This document shows positions 39,720-49,160 of a stretch of 64,000 nucleotides of DNA, piece by piece. Every line of letters starts with the position of its first letter. Position 1 is the first letter of the stretch. Source of the DNA: an uncultured Chlorobiaceae bacterium (GTDB taxonomy: Bacteria; Bacteroidota; Chlorobiia; Chlorobiales; Chlorobiaceae); contig CAJEXI010000007.1 of the NCBI GenBank assembly GCA_903994455.1, positions 51,451 through 115,450 of the forward strand, in the 5' to 3' direction. A program made the translations under genes and the position numbers. A model generated the notes under the pieces. It had not been told where the DNA came from, ran no database searches, and saw only the letters and a program-made list of their open reading frames with translations.

Positions 39720-42683
39720 ATGCCTACTGAAAACAAGATCGAACTCAGCCTGATCGATAAATTAAAAGATCTCAAATACAGCTATTGCCCCGACATTCGC
39801 GACCGTGCCGGGCTGGAGAAGAACTTCCGCGAAAAGTTCGAAGCGCTCAATGGAGTGCATCTGACCGATGCAGAGTTTGCCCGCCTGCTTGATCAAATCG
39901 TCACATCGGACGTTTACGCTGCGGCTCGCCATCTGCGCGAACGCAACAGCTTCGACCGTGACGACGGTACGCCACTCTTCTACACTCTGGTTAACATCAG
40001 GGAGTGGTGCAAAAACAGCTTTGAGGTGGTCAACCAGCTCCGCATCAACACCAATAACAGTCATCACCGTTATGACGTGCTGCTCCTTATCAACGGTGTG
40101 CCGGTAGTACAAATCGAGCTGAAAACCCTCGCCATCAGTCCGCGCACGGCCATGCAGCAAATCGTCGATTACAAAAACGACCCCGGCAACGGCTACACCA
40201 AAACCCTGCTCTGCTTCCTGCAACTCTTTATCGTCAGCAATCGCACCGACACTTGGTACTTCGCCAACAACAACAGCCGCCACTTCAGCTTCAATGCCGA
40301 CGAGCGTTTTCTGCCGCTCTACCAGTTTGCCGGAGAAGACAACAAGAAGATCACTCATCTCGACAGCTTTGCCGAAAAGTTCCTCGCCAAATGCACGTTG
40401 GGCGAAATGATCAGTCGTTATATGGTACTCGTAGCCAGCGAGCAAAAGCTGATGATGATGCGCCCCTATCAGATCTATGCCGTCAAGGCCATCGTGGAGT
40501 GCATTCACCAGAACAGCGGCAACGGCTACGTCTGGCACACCACCGGCAGCGGCAAGACGCTCACCTCCTTCAAGGCATCCACCCTGCTCAAGGATAACCC
40601 GGATATCGACAAATGCCTCTTTGTTGTTGACCGCAAAGACCTCGACCGGCAGACGCGGGAGGAGTTCAACCGGTTTCAGGAGAACTGTGTCGAAGAGAAC
40701 ACCAACACCGACAGCCTGGTGCAACGGCTGCTCTCGGATGATTATGCCAATAAGGTGATCGTTACCACCATTCAGAAGCTCGGCCTCGCCCTTGATGGCA
40801 CCAGTCAGCGCAACTTCAAGGAGCGGCTCCAACCGCTGCGCAAGAAGCGCATGGTCTTCATCTTTGACGAATGCCACCGCTCGCAATTTGGCGACAACCA
40901 CAAGGCCATCAAGGAATTTTTTCCCAACGCCCAGCTCTTCGGTTTCACCGGCACGCCAATCTTTTCAGAAAACGCCAGTTATCAGCAGATTGAGGGGCAG
41001 CAGGGCTCTTTTATCACCACGGCAGAGATCTTTCAGCAGCAACTGCACGCCTACACTATCACGCACGCCATCGAAGACCGCAACGTCCTGCGCTTCCACG
41101 TCGACTATTTCAGGCCTGAAGGCAAGAACACGCCAAAGCCGGGTGAGGCGCTTACCAAAAGAGCCATTGTTGAGGCCATCCTCGAAAAACACGACACCGC
41201 CACCTACGGGCGCAAGTTCAACGCCATTCTGGCCACGGCCTCCATCAACGATGCCATTGCCTATCATGAGCTGTTCAAGAGCATTCAGGCCGAAAAACAG
41301 GCCAAAGAGAGCAACTTTCAGCCGCTGAACATCGCCTGTGTTTTTTCGCCGCCAGCCAACGGTAACAAGGATGTGCAGCAGATACAGGAAGACTTACCTC
41401 AGGAAAAGGCCGACAACGAGCAGGCACCGGATGAAAAAAAGGCGGCCCTCAAAGCCATTATTTCCGACTACAACACCAACTACGGCACCAACCACCGCAT
41501 CGACGAATTCGACCTCTACTATTCGGATGTGCAAAAGCGCATCAAAGATCAGCAATACCCTAATCAGGACTTGCCGCACGCCCAAAAGATCGACCTTGTG
41601 ATTGTGGTGGATATGCTGCTTACCGGTTTTGACTCCAAATTTCTGAACACCATCTACGTCGATAAAAACCTCAAGTACCACGGGCTGATTCAGGCCTTCT
41701 CACGCACCAATCGTGTGCTGAACGATACCAAGCCCTACGGCAGCATTCTCGACTTCCGCCAGCAGCAAAGCGCGGTCAACGATGCTATCGCCCTCTTTTC
41801 CGGTGAGCAAGCCGACCGCGCCCGCGAAATCTGGCTGGTCGATTCCGCCCCGGTGGTCATCAACAAACTGGAAAGTGCGGTTAAAAAGCTGAGCGAATTC
41901 ATGCAATCCCAGGGGCTGGCCAGCGCACCGGAAGAGGTGGCCAACCTCAAGGGCGATGCAGCACGCGGCCAGTTCATCAACCTCTTCAAGGAGGTGCAAC
42001 GTCTCAAGACCCAGCTCGACCAATACACCGACCTGACGGCGGAAAACGCCTTCACCATAGAGCAGGTCATACCGTCGGAGCAGTTGCAGGCTTTTCGTGG
42101 TGTCTATCTCGAAACCGCCCAGCGGCTGAAAGAAAAAAAGAGCAAAAACAGCGACGGCCCCGAAGAGGAGCAACTCGATTTTGAATTTGTGCTTTTTGCC
42201 TCAGCCATGATTGATTACGACTACATCATGGGCCTCATTACAAGCTACTCGCAGCAAACACCCGGCAAGCAAAAGATGAGCCGCACCGAACTTATCGGTC
42301 TGATTGCATCCGAGGCCAACCTCCTTGAAGTCCGCGAAGAGATAGCCGACTATATCGGCACCCTCAAGTCAGGCGAAGGGTTGAAAGAGAGTGAGGTTCG
42401 TCAGGGTTACGAAACCTTCAAGGCCGAAAAAAACGCCCGTCAACTGGCTGACATTGCCGAAAAGCACGGGCTGGAAACCTCCGCGCTTCAAGCCTTTGTG
42501 GAGACGATCATGCAGCGGATGATCTTCGATGGTGAACAGTTGACTGATCTGCTTGCTCCGCTGGGGTTGAACTGGAAAAGCAGAAGGCAAAAAGAGCTTG
42601 CCTTGATGGAAGAGCTGATTCCCGTGCTGCACAAACTTGCGCAAGGGCGCGATATTTCGGGGTTGGAGGGGTATGAGCAATAA
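39720..42683 (+). CDS. hsdR: type I restriction enzyme, R subunit HsdR
   Basis: Restriction and DNA-translocase subunit of a type I system. 987 residues. N-terminal PDDEXK nuclease with Asp119, Glu133 and Lys135 (VVQIELK). SF2 helicase motor: Walker A in HTTGSGKTL near residue 275, FIFDECHRSQ (motif II), FGFTGTPIF (motif III), and helicase-C motifs with VVDMLLTGFDSK and QAFSRTNR. The C-terminal helical domain would bind the methylase complex. First gene of an unusually built operon; a good ribosome binding site is not evident before the ATG at 39720. Confidence 0.96.
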   Translation: MPTENKIELSLIDKLKDLKYSYCPDIRDRAGLEKNFREKFEALNGVHLTDAEFARLLDQIVTSDVYAAARHLRERNSFDRDDGTPLFYTLVNIREWCKNSFEVVNQLRINTNNSHHRYDVLLLINGVPVVQIELKTLAISPRTAMQQIVDYKNDPGNGYTKTLLCFLQLFIVSNRTDTWYFANNNSRHFSFNADERFLPLYQFAGEDNKKITHLDSFAEKFLAKCTLGEMISRYMVLVASEQKLMMMRPYQIYAVKAIVECIHQNSGNGYVWHTTGSGKTLTSFKASTLLKDNPDIDKCLFVVDRKDLDRQTREEFNRFQENCVEENTNTDSLVQRLLSDDYANKVIVTTIQKLGLALDGTSQRNFKERLQPLRKKRMVFIFDECHRSQFGDNHKAIKEFFPNAQLFGFTGTPIFSENASYQQIEGQQGSFITTAEIFQQQLHAYTITHAIEDRNVLRFHVDYFRPEGKNTPKPGEALTKRAIVEAILEKHDTATYGRKFNAILATASINDAIAYHELFKSIQAEKQAKESNFQPLNIACVFSPPANGNKDVQQIQEDLPQEKADNEQAPDEKKAALKAIISDYNTNYGTNHRIDEFDLYYSDVQKRIKDQQYPNQDLPHAQKIDLVIVVDMLLTGFDSKFLNTIYVDKNLKYHGLIQAFSRTNRVLNDTKPYGSILDFRQQQSAVNDAIALFSGEQADRAREIWLVDSAPVVINKLESAVKKLSEFMQSQGLASAPEEVANLKGDAARGQFINLFKEVQRLKTQLDQYTDLTAENAFTIEQVIPSEQLQAFRGVYLETAQRLKEKKSKNSDGPEEEQLDFEFVLFASAMIDYDYIMGLITSYSQQTPGKQKMSRTELIGLIASEANLLEVREEIADYIGTLKSGEGLKESEVRQGYETFKAEKNARQLADIAEKHGLETSALQAFVETIMQRMIFDGEQLTDLLAPLGLNWKSRRQKELALMEELIPVLHKLAQGRDISGLEGYEQ

Positions 42684-43728
42684 TGAACCACAAGGAAAAG
42701 AGGTGAACACACTCGACAGACAACAAGACTTTAGGGAGGTGTTACAGCAGATACGGCAATCACGCCAAAAAGCGTTTGCCCAAATCAACACAGTTCTCAT
42801 TGATTTGTATTGGTACCTCGGCAAAACAATCAGTTACAAAGTCCAAACTGCCTCATGGGGAAAAGGTGTCGTCGCCGAATTGGCACGATACATCGCCGAA
42901 AACGATCCAGAAATCAAAGGCTTCAGCGATAAAAACCTGTGGCGCATGAAGCAATTTTATGAAACCTACCAGGCAGATGAAAAACTCTCACCACTGGTGA
43001 GAGAATTGCCCTGGACACACAACACCCTCATATTTTCGAGATGCAAGAGTAGCGAAGAGCGTGAATTTTATTTGCGTCTCTGCATCAGGGAAAAATACGC
43101 TTCACGAGAATTGGAACGTCAAATCAACACCTCGCAATTTGAGCGCACCATAACAGGCAATCAAAAACTCTCGGCAGCGCTGAGAGAATTACACCCCGAC
43201 ATCAAACACGCCTTTAAGGACAATTATGTGCTTGAATTTTTGGGTTTGCCTGAAATGCATGCCGAGAACGACTTGCAAAAGGCCATCACCCGGCACATGA
43301 AAGCCTTTATTTTGGAGTTTGGTAATGACTTTATTTTCATTGATGAAGAGTATCGCCTGCAAGTGGGTAATCAAGACTTCTTTATTGACCTCCTCTTTTT
43401 CCATCGCGGCCTGTCCGCACTGGTTGCATTTGAACTGAAAATTGGCAAGTTCAAGCCGGAATACATTGGGCAGCTCAATTTCTATCTTGAAGCCCTTGAC
43501 CGCGATATAAAAAAACTACACGAGAACCCCAGCATAGGCGTCTTGCTCTGCCGTGACAAAGATGATGAAGTGGTCGAATACGCCCTCTCGCGCAACTTGT
43601 CGCCCGTTCTCATTGCCCAATATCAACTGCAACTCCCTGACAAGAGGCTGCTTCAGGCAAAACTGCATGAGTTGTATGCCAATGAAGGTACTTTCGATTG
43701 GGAAACGCAACAAGGGGGTGAAGTATGA
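42673..43728 (+). CDS. YhcG/DUF1016-family PDDEXK nuclease
   Basis: 351 residues from an ATG at 42673 preceded by GGAGGGG, overlapping the hsdR end by 11 bp. The N-terminal DUF1016 region (LIDLYWYLGKTISYKV, NLWRMKQFYETY, LPWTHNTLIF) is followed by a PDDEXK-like nuclease region: FIDLLFFHRGLSALVAFELK gives the Asp and the ExK pair, then GQLNFYLEALD. The family often travels with type I restriction systems and mobile elements. Its role here is not known; an accessory nuclease is the simplest reading. Confidence 0.88.
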   Translation: MSNNEPQGKEVNTLDRQQDFREVLQQIRQSRQKAFAQINTVLIDLYWYLGKTISYKVQTASWGKGVVAELARYIAENDPEIKGFSDKNLWRMKQFYETYQADEKLSPLVRELPWTHNTLIFSRCKSSEEREFYLRLCIREKYASRELERQINTSQFERTITGNQKLSAALRELHPDIKHAFKDNYVLEFLGLPEMHAENDLQKAITRHMKAFILEFGNDFIFIDEEYRLQVGNQDFFIDLLFFHRGLSALVAFELKIGKFKPEYIGQLNFYLEALDRDIKKLHENPSIGVLLCRDKDDEVVEYALSRNLSPVLIAQYQLQLPDKRLLQAKLHELYANEGTFDWETQQGGEV

Positions 43729-44912
43729 AGGTGCCCAGGTTGCGGTTTCCGGAGTTTCAGGACGATTGGGCAGTTAAACAATTGGGAGAGCTTGGTAAGC
43801 TAAGTGGAGGTGGAACGCCAGATAAATCTGTAGCTGAATATTGGCAGGGGGATATACCCTGGATTTCAAGTTCAGATATATACGAAAACGATATCTATAC
43901 CATTTCAGTCACCAGATTTATTAACGAGAAATCAATATCGGAATCAGCAACCAAAATAGTTCCAAAGGGAAGTGTTTTATTCGTTTCAAGGGTTGGAACT
44001 GGAAAATTGGCCATAACTGATATAGATGTATGTACAAGCCAAGACTTTACAAACTTCCTAGCTAAGAAGATTTACAACTATTTTATTGGATATTTTTTTA
44101 TTGCAAATAAATCAGCTCTGATATCCCTGGGCCAAGGCACATCAATTAAAGGGTTTTCAAAAGGCGACTTGGAAAAATTTGAAGTCAGTTTCCCATCTCC
44201 TCTCGAACAACAAAAAATCGTCGATTGCCTTTCATCCATCGACGAACTGATCACCGCCCAAACCCAAAAGCTCAACACGCTCAAGACCCATAAAAAAGGG
44301 CTGATGCAGCAGCTCTTCCCGGCAGAAGGCGAGACTTTGCCCAAGCTGCGCTTTCCTGAATTTGAGGATGCGCCAGTGTGGGATATAAAGCAACTGAAAT
44401 GTATTTGCAACATGCAAGCTGGCAAGTTTATATCTGCTTCAGCAATATATGAGCAGAATAAAGAGGGTTTCTATCCGTGTTATGGAGGAAACGGATTACG
44501 TGGCTACACCAAGACATATACTCATTCAGGGAGATACCCACTTATTGGCCGACAAGGAGCATTGTGCGGAAACGTCAAACTTGGTGCGGGGCAATTTCAT
44601 GCAACCGAACACGCGGTAGTTGCAACACCTCAACATAACACTGATGTGAATTGGCTGTTTTACGAGCTTGATTTGCTCAATTTAAACAGATACGCTACGG
44701 GTCAAGCTCAGCCTGGGTTGTCAGTAGATGTTTTAGAGAAGATTCCTTTTGCTGTTCCAATAACGGAAAGAGAGCAACAAAAAATCGCAGAATGCCTTTC
44801 ATCCATTGATGACCTGATCACCGCACAAACGCAAAAGCTCGACACGCTCAAGACCCATAAAAAAGCACTGATGCAACAGCTTTTTCCGACGATTGAGGAG
44901 GTATCAAGCTGA
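43725..44912 (+). CDS. hsdS: type I restriction enzyme, specificity subunit HsdS
   Basis: DNA target-recognition subunit shared by restriction and methylation complexes. 395 residues: two variable target-recognition domains (about 13-155 and 215-345), each followed by a conserved helix (near 161-200 and 350-389). The two conserved helices are nearly identical (EQQKI..CLSSID.LITAQT, then THKK.LMQQLFP), and a second copy of the PxLRFPEF start lies mid-protein. This layout lets domains swap by recombination. Starts in an ATGA overlap with the nuclease gene. Confidence 0.95.
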   Translation: MKVPRLRFPEFQDDWAVKQLGELGKLSGGGTPDKSVAEYWQGDIPWISSSDIYENDIYTISVTRFINEKSISESATKIVPKGSVLFVSRVGTGKLAITDIDVCTSQDFTNFLAKKIYNYFIGYFFIANKSALISLGQGTSIKGFSKGDLEKFEVSFPSPLEQQKIVDCLSSIDELITAQTQKLNTLKTHKKGLMQQLFPAEGETLPKLRFPEFEDAPVWDIKQLKCICNMQAGKFISASAIYEQNKEGFYPCYGGNGLRGYTKTYTHSGRYPLIGRQGALCGNVKLGAGQFHATEHAVVATPQHNTDVNWLFYELDLLNLNRYATGQAQPGLSVDVLEKIPFAVPITEREQQKIAECLSSIDDLITAQTQKLDTLKTHKKALMQQLFPTIEEVSS

Positions 44913-45430
44913 TGGGCAAAAAAATCATCATTATTGCTGGACCCAACGGAGCAGGAAAAACCTCTTTTGCCCGCACGTTTCTGCCACAAGAAGCTCAATG
45001 CCTGCGCTTTATCAATGCCGATCTCATTGCAGCCGGATTGTCACCCTTTGCCCCTGAGGTGGCTGCCATTAAAGCAGGGCGCGTCATGTTGGAAGAGATT
45101 GCCGATTGCGTGCGACGTGAAGAACGTTTTGCTTATGAAACCACGCTATCCGGCCTTGGTTATTTGAGGCATATCCAGCAATGGCGCGCTCAAGGCTTTT
45201 TGGTTAGCCTCTATTTTCTGTCGTTACCCAATGTCGAAGCGGCCATTGCCCGTGTAGCGGAGCGCGTTCGCCAAGGAGGGCATAATATTCCTGAACCAGT
45301 AATCCGCCGCCGTTTTATAGCGGGATTGCGTAACTTTGAGCAACACTACAAAGCCGCAGTAAATGCCTGGGCTAAATACGACAACACTGGTTATACACCG
45401 GTCTTATTAGAATGGGGAGAAAACCTGTGA
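44912..45430 (+). CDS. zeta-toxin-like P-loop kinase
   Basis: 172 residues. Walker A GPNGAGKTSFA at residue 9, then RFINADLIAAGLSPF, a catalytic-loop Asp of the zeta family, ETTLSG near residue 72, and LPNVEAAIARVAERVRQGGH followed by IRRRFIAGLRNF. Zeta toxins phosphorylate UDP-N-acetylglucosamine and block cell-wall synthesis; short relatives like this one are less studied. It overlaps the hsdS stop by one base (TGATG) and is followed by a small gene that may encode its antitoxin. Confidence 0.82.
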   Translation: MGKKIIIIAGPNGAGKTSFARTFLPQEAQCLRFINADLIAAGLSPFAPEVAAIKAGRVMLEEIADCVRREERFAYETTLSGLGYLRHIQQWRAQGFLVSLYFLSLPNVEAAIARVAERVRQGGHNIPEPVIRRRFIAGLRNFEQHYKAAVNAWAKYDNTGYTPVLLEWGENL

Positions 45431-45624
45431 ACGCAAAAGATATTTCCACGGCTAAAGACCCAGCCATGCGTGCTTCAATGGCCGCCATGAAACGAGCCGC
45501 CGCATTAGCTCGTGAAACCGCTATTCAGACGAATACCAATATCGTGACTGTGGAAAATGGAAAAGTGGTGCGGATTTCGGCCGAAGAACTTCGCCGCAAA
45601 GCATCCGAGGCAAAAGAGTCATGA
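45427..45624 (+). CDS. small protein, possible antitoxin of the zeta-like kinase
   Basis: 65 residues from a GTG at 45427 that overlaps the kinase stop by 4 bp, with GGGGAGAA just upstream; an ATG at 45412 is the other possible start. Hydrophilic and helical (AMRASMAAMKRAAALARETA, then a VENGKVVRISAEELRR strand-helix). No family is certain, but the position right after a toxin-like kinase and before hsdM suits a small antitoxin. Its stop overlaps the hsdM start in ATGA. Confidence 0.65.
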   Translation: MNAKDISTAKDPAMRASMAAMKRAAALARETAIQTNTNIVTVENGKVVRISAEELRRKASEAKES

Positions 45625-47237
45625 CCGAACAAAACCAGAAACAAATGGGCACTACCCTCTGGGGCATTGCCGACCAACTGCGCGGAGCCATGAATGCCGA
45701 CGATTTCCGCGACTACATGCTCTCATTCCTTTTCCTGCGCTACCTCTCCGACAATTACGAAGCTTCGGCTAAAAAAGAGCTGGGCAGGGATTTCCCTGTC
45801 AAGCAAGAGCTGCCCGGCACCACGCCGCTGCAACTTTGGTACGACAACAACCCCGACGATAGTGCTGAATTTGAAAAGCAGATGCGTCTCAAGGTGCATT
45901 ATGTGATTAAGCCCCAATACCTCTGGGGCAGCATTGCGGAGATGGCTCGCACGCAGGATGGAGAGTTGCTGCATACCCTGCAAAAAGCCTTTGATTACAT
46001 TGAGAACGAATCCTTTGCCAGTACTTTTCAGGGCCTCTTCTCGGAAATCAACCTGAACTCGGAAAAGCTTGGCAAGCAGTATACCGATCGCAATGCCAAG
46101 CTCTGCACCATCATCACCAAAATTGCCGAGGGGCTGAAGGAGTTTTCAACAGACAGCGACACCCTGGGCGATGCCTACGAATACCTGATCGGCCAGTTTG
46201 CCGCCGGTTCCGGCAAGAAGGCGGGTGAGTTCTACACCCCACAGCAGATCTCCAGCATTCTCTCTGCCATTGTGACGCTCGACAGTCAGGAACCGGCCAC
46301 CGGCAAAAAGAGATATCTCGACAACGTGCTCGACTTTGCCTGCGGCTCCGGATCGCTGCTGCTCAATGTGCGCCATCAGATGGGCCCTCACGGGATCGGC
46401 AAAATCTACGGGCAGGAAAAAAACATCACCACCTACAACCTGGTGCGAATGAACATGCTGCTGCACGGGGTGAAAGATTCTGAGTTCGAGATTTTCCATG
46501 GCGACACGTTGCTCAACGATTGGGAGATGCTGCGCGAAGCCAACCCGGCAAAAAAGAAACAGTTCGATGCCGTCGTGGCCAATCCCCCCTTCAGCTACCG
46601 CTGGGAACTCACGGACGCGTTGGGCGACGACGTGCGCTTCAAGAACTACGGCCTCGCCCCAAAATCTGCCGCCGACTTTGCCTTTCTGCTGCACGGTTTT
46701 CAATACCTTGCCAAAGAGGGTACTATGGCCATCATCCTTCCCCACGGAGTCCTTTTCCGTGGCGGTGTAGAGGAGCGTATCCGCACCAAATTGCTCAAGG
46801 ACGGCCATATTGACACTGTCATTGGCTTGCCTGCTAACCTCTTTTTCTCCACCGGTATTCCCGTCTGCATTCTGGTGCTCAAAAAGTGCAAGAGGCCCGA
46901 CGACGTGCTCTTCATCAATGCCAGCGAGCACTTTGAGAAAGGGAAGCGGCAGAACCGGTTGCGGGAGGATGATATTGAGAAGATTGTTGACACTTATCAA
47001 TTTCGCTGTGAAGAGTTACGTTACTCTCGACGGGTAACGATGGAGGAGATTGAAACCAACGGCTACAACCTCAATATTTCACGCTATATCAGCACCGCTC
47101 AACAAGAGGCAGAAATTGATCTTCAAGCTGTTAATAGTGAGTTGGTTGAGATTGAACGGACAATTGTTGCTGCCACCCGGAAGCATAATGAGTTTTTGAA
47201 GGAGCTTGGGTTACCGTTGTTGCCGCTTGGCAATTAG
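45621..47237 (+). CDS. hsdM: type I restriction enzyme, methyltransferase subunit HsdM
   Basis: N6-adenine methyltransferase of the type I system. 538 residues. HsdM N-terminal helical domain (LWGIADQLRGAMNADDFRDY), SAM-binding motif I DFACGSGSLLLNV near residue 235, catalytic motif IV VANPPFSYRW near 315, then ILPHGVLFRGGVEERIR. It is the last gene of the operon, an uncommon order since hsdM usually sits next to hsdS. Overlaps the preceding small gene by 4 bp. Confidence 0.96.
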   Translation: MTEQNQKQMGTTLWGIADQLRGAMNADDFRDYMLSFLFLRYLSDNYEASAKKELGRDFPVKQELPGTTPLQLWYDNNPDDSAEFEKQMRLKVHYVIKPQYLWGSIAEMARTQDGELLHTLQKAFDYIENESFASTFQGLFSEINLNSEKLGKQYTDRNAKLCTIITKIAEGLKEFSTDSDTLGDAYEYLIGQFAAGSGKKAGEFYTPQQISSILSAIVTLDSQEPATGKKRYLDNVLDFACGSGSLLLNVRHQMGPHGIGKIYGQEKNITTYNLVRMNMLLHGVKDSEFEIFHGDTLLNDWEMLREANPAKKKQFDAVVANPPFSYRWELTDALGDDVRFKNYGLAPKSAADFAFLLHGFQYLAKEGTMAIILPHGVLFRGGVEERIRTKLLKDGHIDTVIGLPANLFFSTGIPVCILVLKKCKRPDDVLFINASEHFEKGKRQNRLREDDIEKIVDTYQFRCEELRYSRRVTMEEIETNGYNLNISRYISTAQQEAEIDLQAVNSELVEIERTIVAATRKHNEFLKELGLPLLPLGN

Positions 47238-47279
47238 GGAACTTTAGCAGTCCCGGGTGACAAAAAAGGATGTGTTTCA

Positions 47280-49160
47280 TCAGAAAGAGATTTTCAGGCC
47301 TCCCGTGCAATAAAAGTCATTTCCTCCCGGTTGCCCAATCGTCTGCGACAGGTTCAGCATGATGGAGATTGCGCTTGTCAGATTGGCATTGGAGCCAGTA
47401 GCGAGGCGGACGAAAGCGTGGTTCAATGCGCCCGTCGCCGTCCATGAATTAACTATCAGCGGTGCAGAGGTGGCGCTGTATTGGATGACACGGTCTGAAC
47501 TCTCGAAATTGTTTTCGACGGTGACGTTCAGATAGGAGTCGAGCTTCTTGCTTCCCAGGTCGAAAGCGCAGCGAGCCTGTGCACCCACACTACCGAGCAC
47601 GGTTTTGGCGGTTTGTTCATTCAGACTGAGAGTGAGAACCGGATCACCAGTTTCGCTGTAACCGTTAACATGCGCCTGAACGTAGGTGAGCCCTGCAATT
47701 GGGCCGAATTTCACTGACGGCGCGACATCAAAAAGATAGCCGCCTCTCAACGCCGTCGAGAAAGTCTTACCGTCTGGATTGGCGGTGATATTACTGACGA
47801 CACCTGAACGGCTGTTGGAATAATTCAGCCAGCCGTAAGAGACCAGACTCTGGAGGAAGAGGTTTTTCTGTGTCCAGGTACCGTAGAGTCCAAGCTGTTT
47901 GGCATCTGCGCTGGTGGTTCCGCCATTCTGGCTCAGGTTCTGAGAAGGATTGTCAAAACTATAGGCTGTGGCAACCATTGTCTCGGAGGTCGGGCGATAT
48001 TCGAGGCCGAGCGTTGTGCCAAGGTGATCCGAATGATATCCTTTCGAATTTTCTCTGGAGGAACGATTGGAGACAACGCCATTGCCCTGCACGAACACAG
48101 ACCATGAGCTTGACCCGATTCCTGATGCGCCGGAGCTTTTCGCGGTCGCGACGTTGAACAGATCAAGCCGGTCGAACATGGTGTCGGCAAAGGCATCCGC
48201 GACACTAAACCCAAGCTCGCAGCTTGAGGCGAAAGTCTCAGGGGCGTTGAGGCGATTGGCGATGTAATCCGCCACAATGGCAAAGCCGGACGAAGTCAGA
48301 TGCAACCCGTCGAAGTAGAACAAATATTCGTTCACCAGGGCTGAATTACCCGGTATCGGGCTTGCTGTAGCGTATTTCAGGCCGTAAAGCGACGGATTGG
48401 CCTTAATATTCGATTCGATCATGGCAAGGTCAACATATTCGACCCTCACGCCTGAGTCGGCCACTCTCGACAGATTTTGCTGCATCAAGTCATTATAGGT
48501 CTGGCTATAGGCAAACCCAACGGTGACCTTGTCAGGGTTGGTTGGATTCTCGAGGAGGCCAGCGACATTGCCAGCGGTGAAAACAATTGTTTTGGCACCC
48601 GCGCCGACAAGTGCGTTGATTCCGGCTGTCGCGTTGTCCGCCGAAGTTGCTGCATTAGATGAGACATCCGCCATTTTGCCGCCGGATTTATAATAATTGC
48701 GGGCATCATTGCCGCCGATGTTGACCGTCACCAACGCATTTGGCGCGATGACCTTATCGGAAGCCAGAAAACCTTGCCACTCATAAGTGAAACCTGGCAG
48801 ACCTGGATATTCATTAGTTGTTCCGGTCTGCGCACCACCGAGGGCATAATTTTTCGGTGAGATGCCATAAAGGCTCGCCAAGGTGTCGACATAATTGGTT
48901 CCACCGCTGAACCTTCCGGTTGGATAGAACGTGTTGACATCATTGAGTGTACTTGCGTAAGCAGGGATCGTCGCCATGATTTTCTGGATGTTGCCGGTAT
49001 CGGCATAGCTATCGCCAAAAGCAACGATCGAGGAAAATTGCCCGGCATGAGCGCAAGCGAAAGGCGAGACGCTCAGGGCGAACGCAGTCATCAAGGCGTA
49101 CCGAACCTTTCTGGGCAAAAAATGGTGGCTGAAAAGCGTGACGAAATTGTGACGGCTCAT
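47280..49160 (-). CDS. autotransporter GDSL/SGNH esterase
   Basis: About 626 residues from the Met at 49160; the frame is open for 122 more codons, which look non-coding. Signal peptide (KVRYALMTAFALSVSPFACAHA), then an SGNH esterase passenger: FGDSYADTGN with the nucleophile Ser, VNIGGNDARNYY, and DGLHLTSSG with the Asp-His pair. The last 270 or so residues form an autotransporter beta-barrel ending in Phe (GGLKISF). Type V secretion would display the esterase at the outer membrane, as with EstA. GC-richer than its neighbours and proteobacterial in style, so probably acquired. Confidence 0.9.
   Translation of the reverse strand: MSRHNFVTLFSHHFLPRKVRYALMTAFALSVSPFACAHAGQFSSIVAFGDSYADTGNIQKIMATIPAYASTLNDVNTFYPTGRFSGGTNYVDTLASLYGISPKNYALGGAQTGTTNEYPGLPGFTYEWQGFLASDKVIAPNALVTVNIGGNDARNYYKSGGKMADVSSNAATSADNATAGINALVGAGAKTIVFTAGNVAGLLENPTNPDKVTVGFAYSQTYNDLMQQNLSRVADSGVRVEYVDLAMIESNIKANPSLYGLKYATASPIPGNSALVNEYLFYFDGLHLTSSGFAIVADYIANRLNAPETFASSCELGFSVADAFADTMFDRLDLFNVATAKSSGASGIGSSSWSVFVQGNGVVSNRSSRENSKGYHSDHLGTTLGLEYRPTSETMVATAYSFDNPSQNLSQNGGTTSADAKQLGLYGTWTQKNLFLQSLVSYGWLNYSNSRSGVVSNITANPDGKTFSTALRGGYLFDVAPSVKFGPIAGLTYVQAHVNGYSETGDPVLTLSLNEQTAKTVLGSVGAQARCAFDLGSKKLDSYLNVTVENNFESSDRVIQYSATSAPLIVNSWTATGALNHAFVRLATGSNANLTSAISIMLNLSQTIGQPGGNDFYCTGGLKISF

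Noticed and set aside
39762..40901. 379-codon minus-strand frame
   Set aside because: Mirror of hsdR, whose codon pattern leaves the opposite strand open; Val/Glu-rich with no domain.
46146..47000. 284-codon minus-strand frame
   Set aside because: Mirror of hsdM; no start signal and no family.
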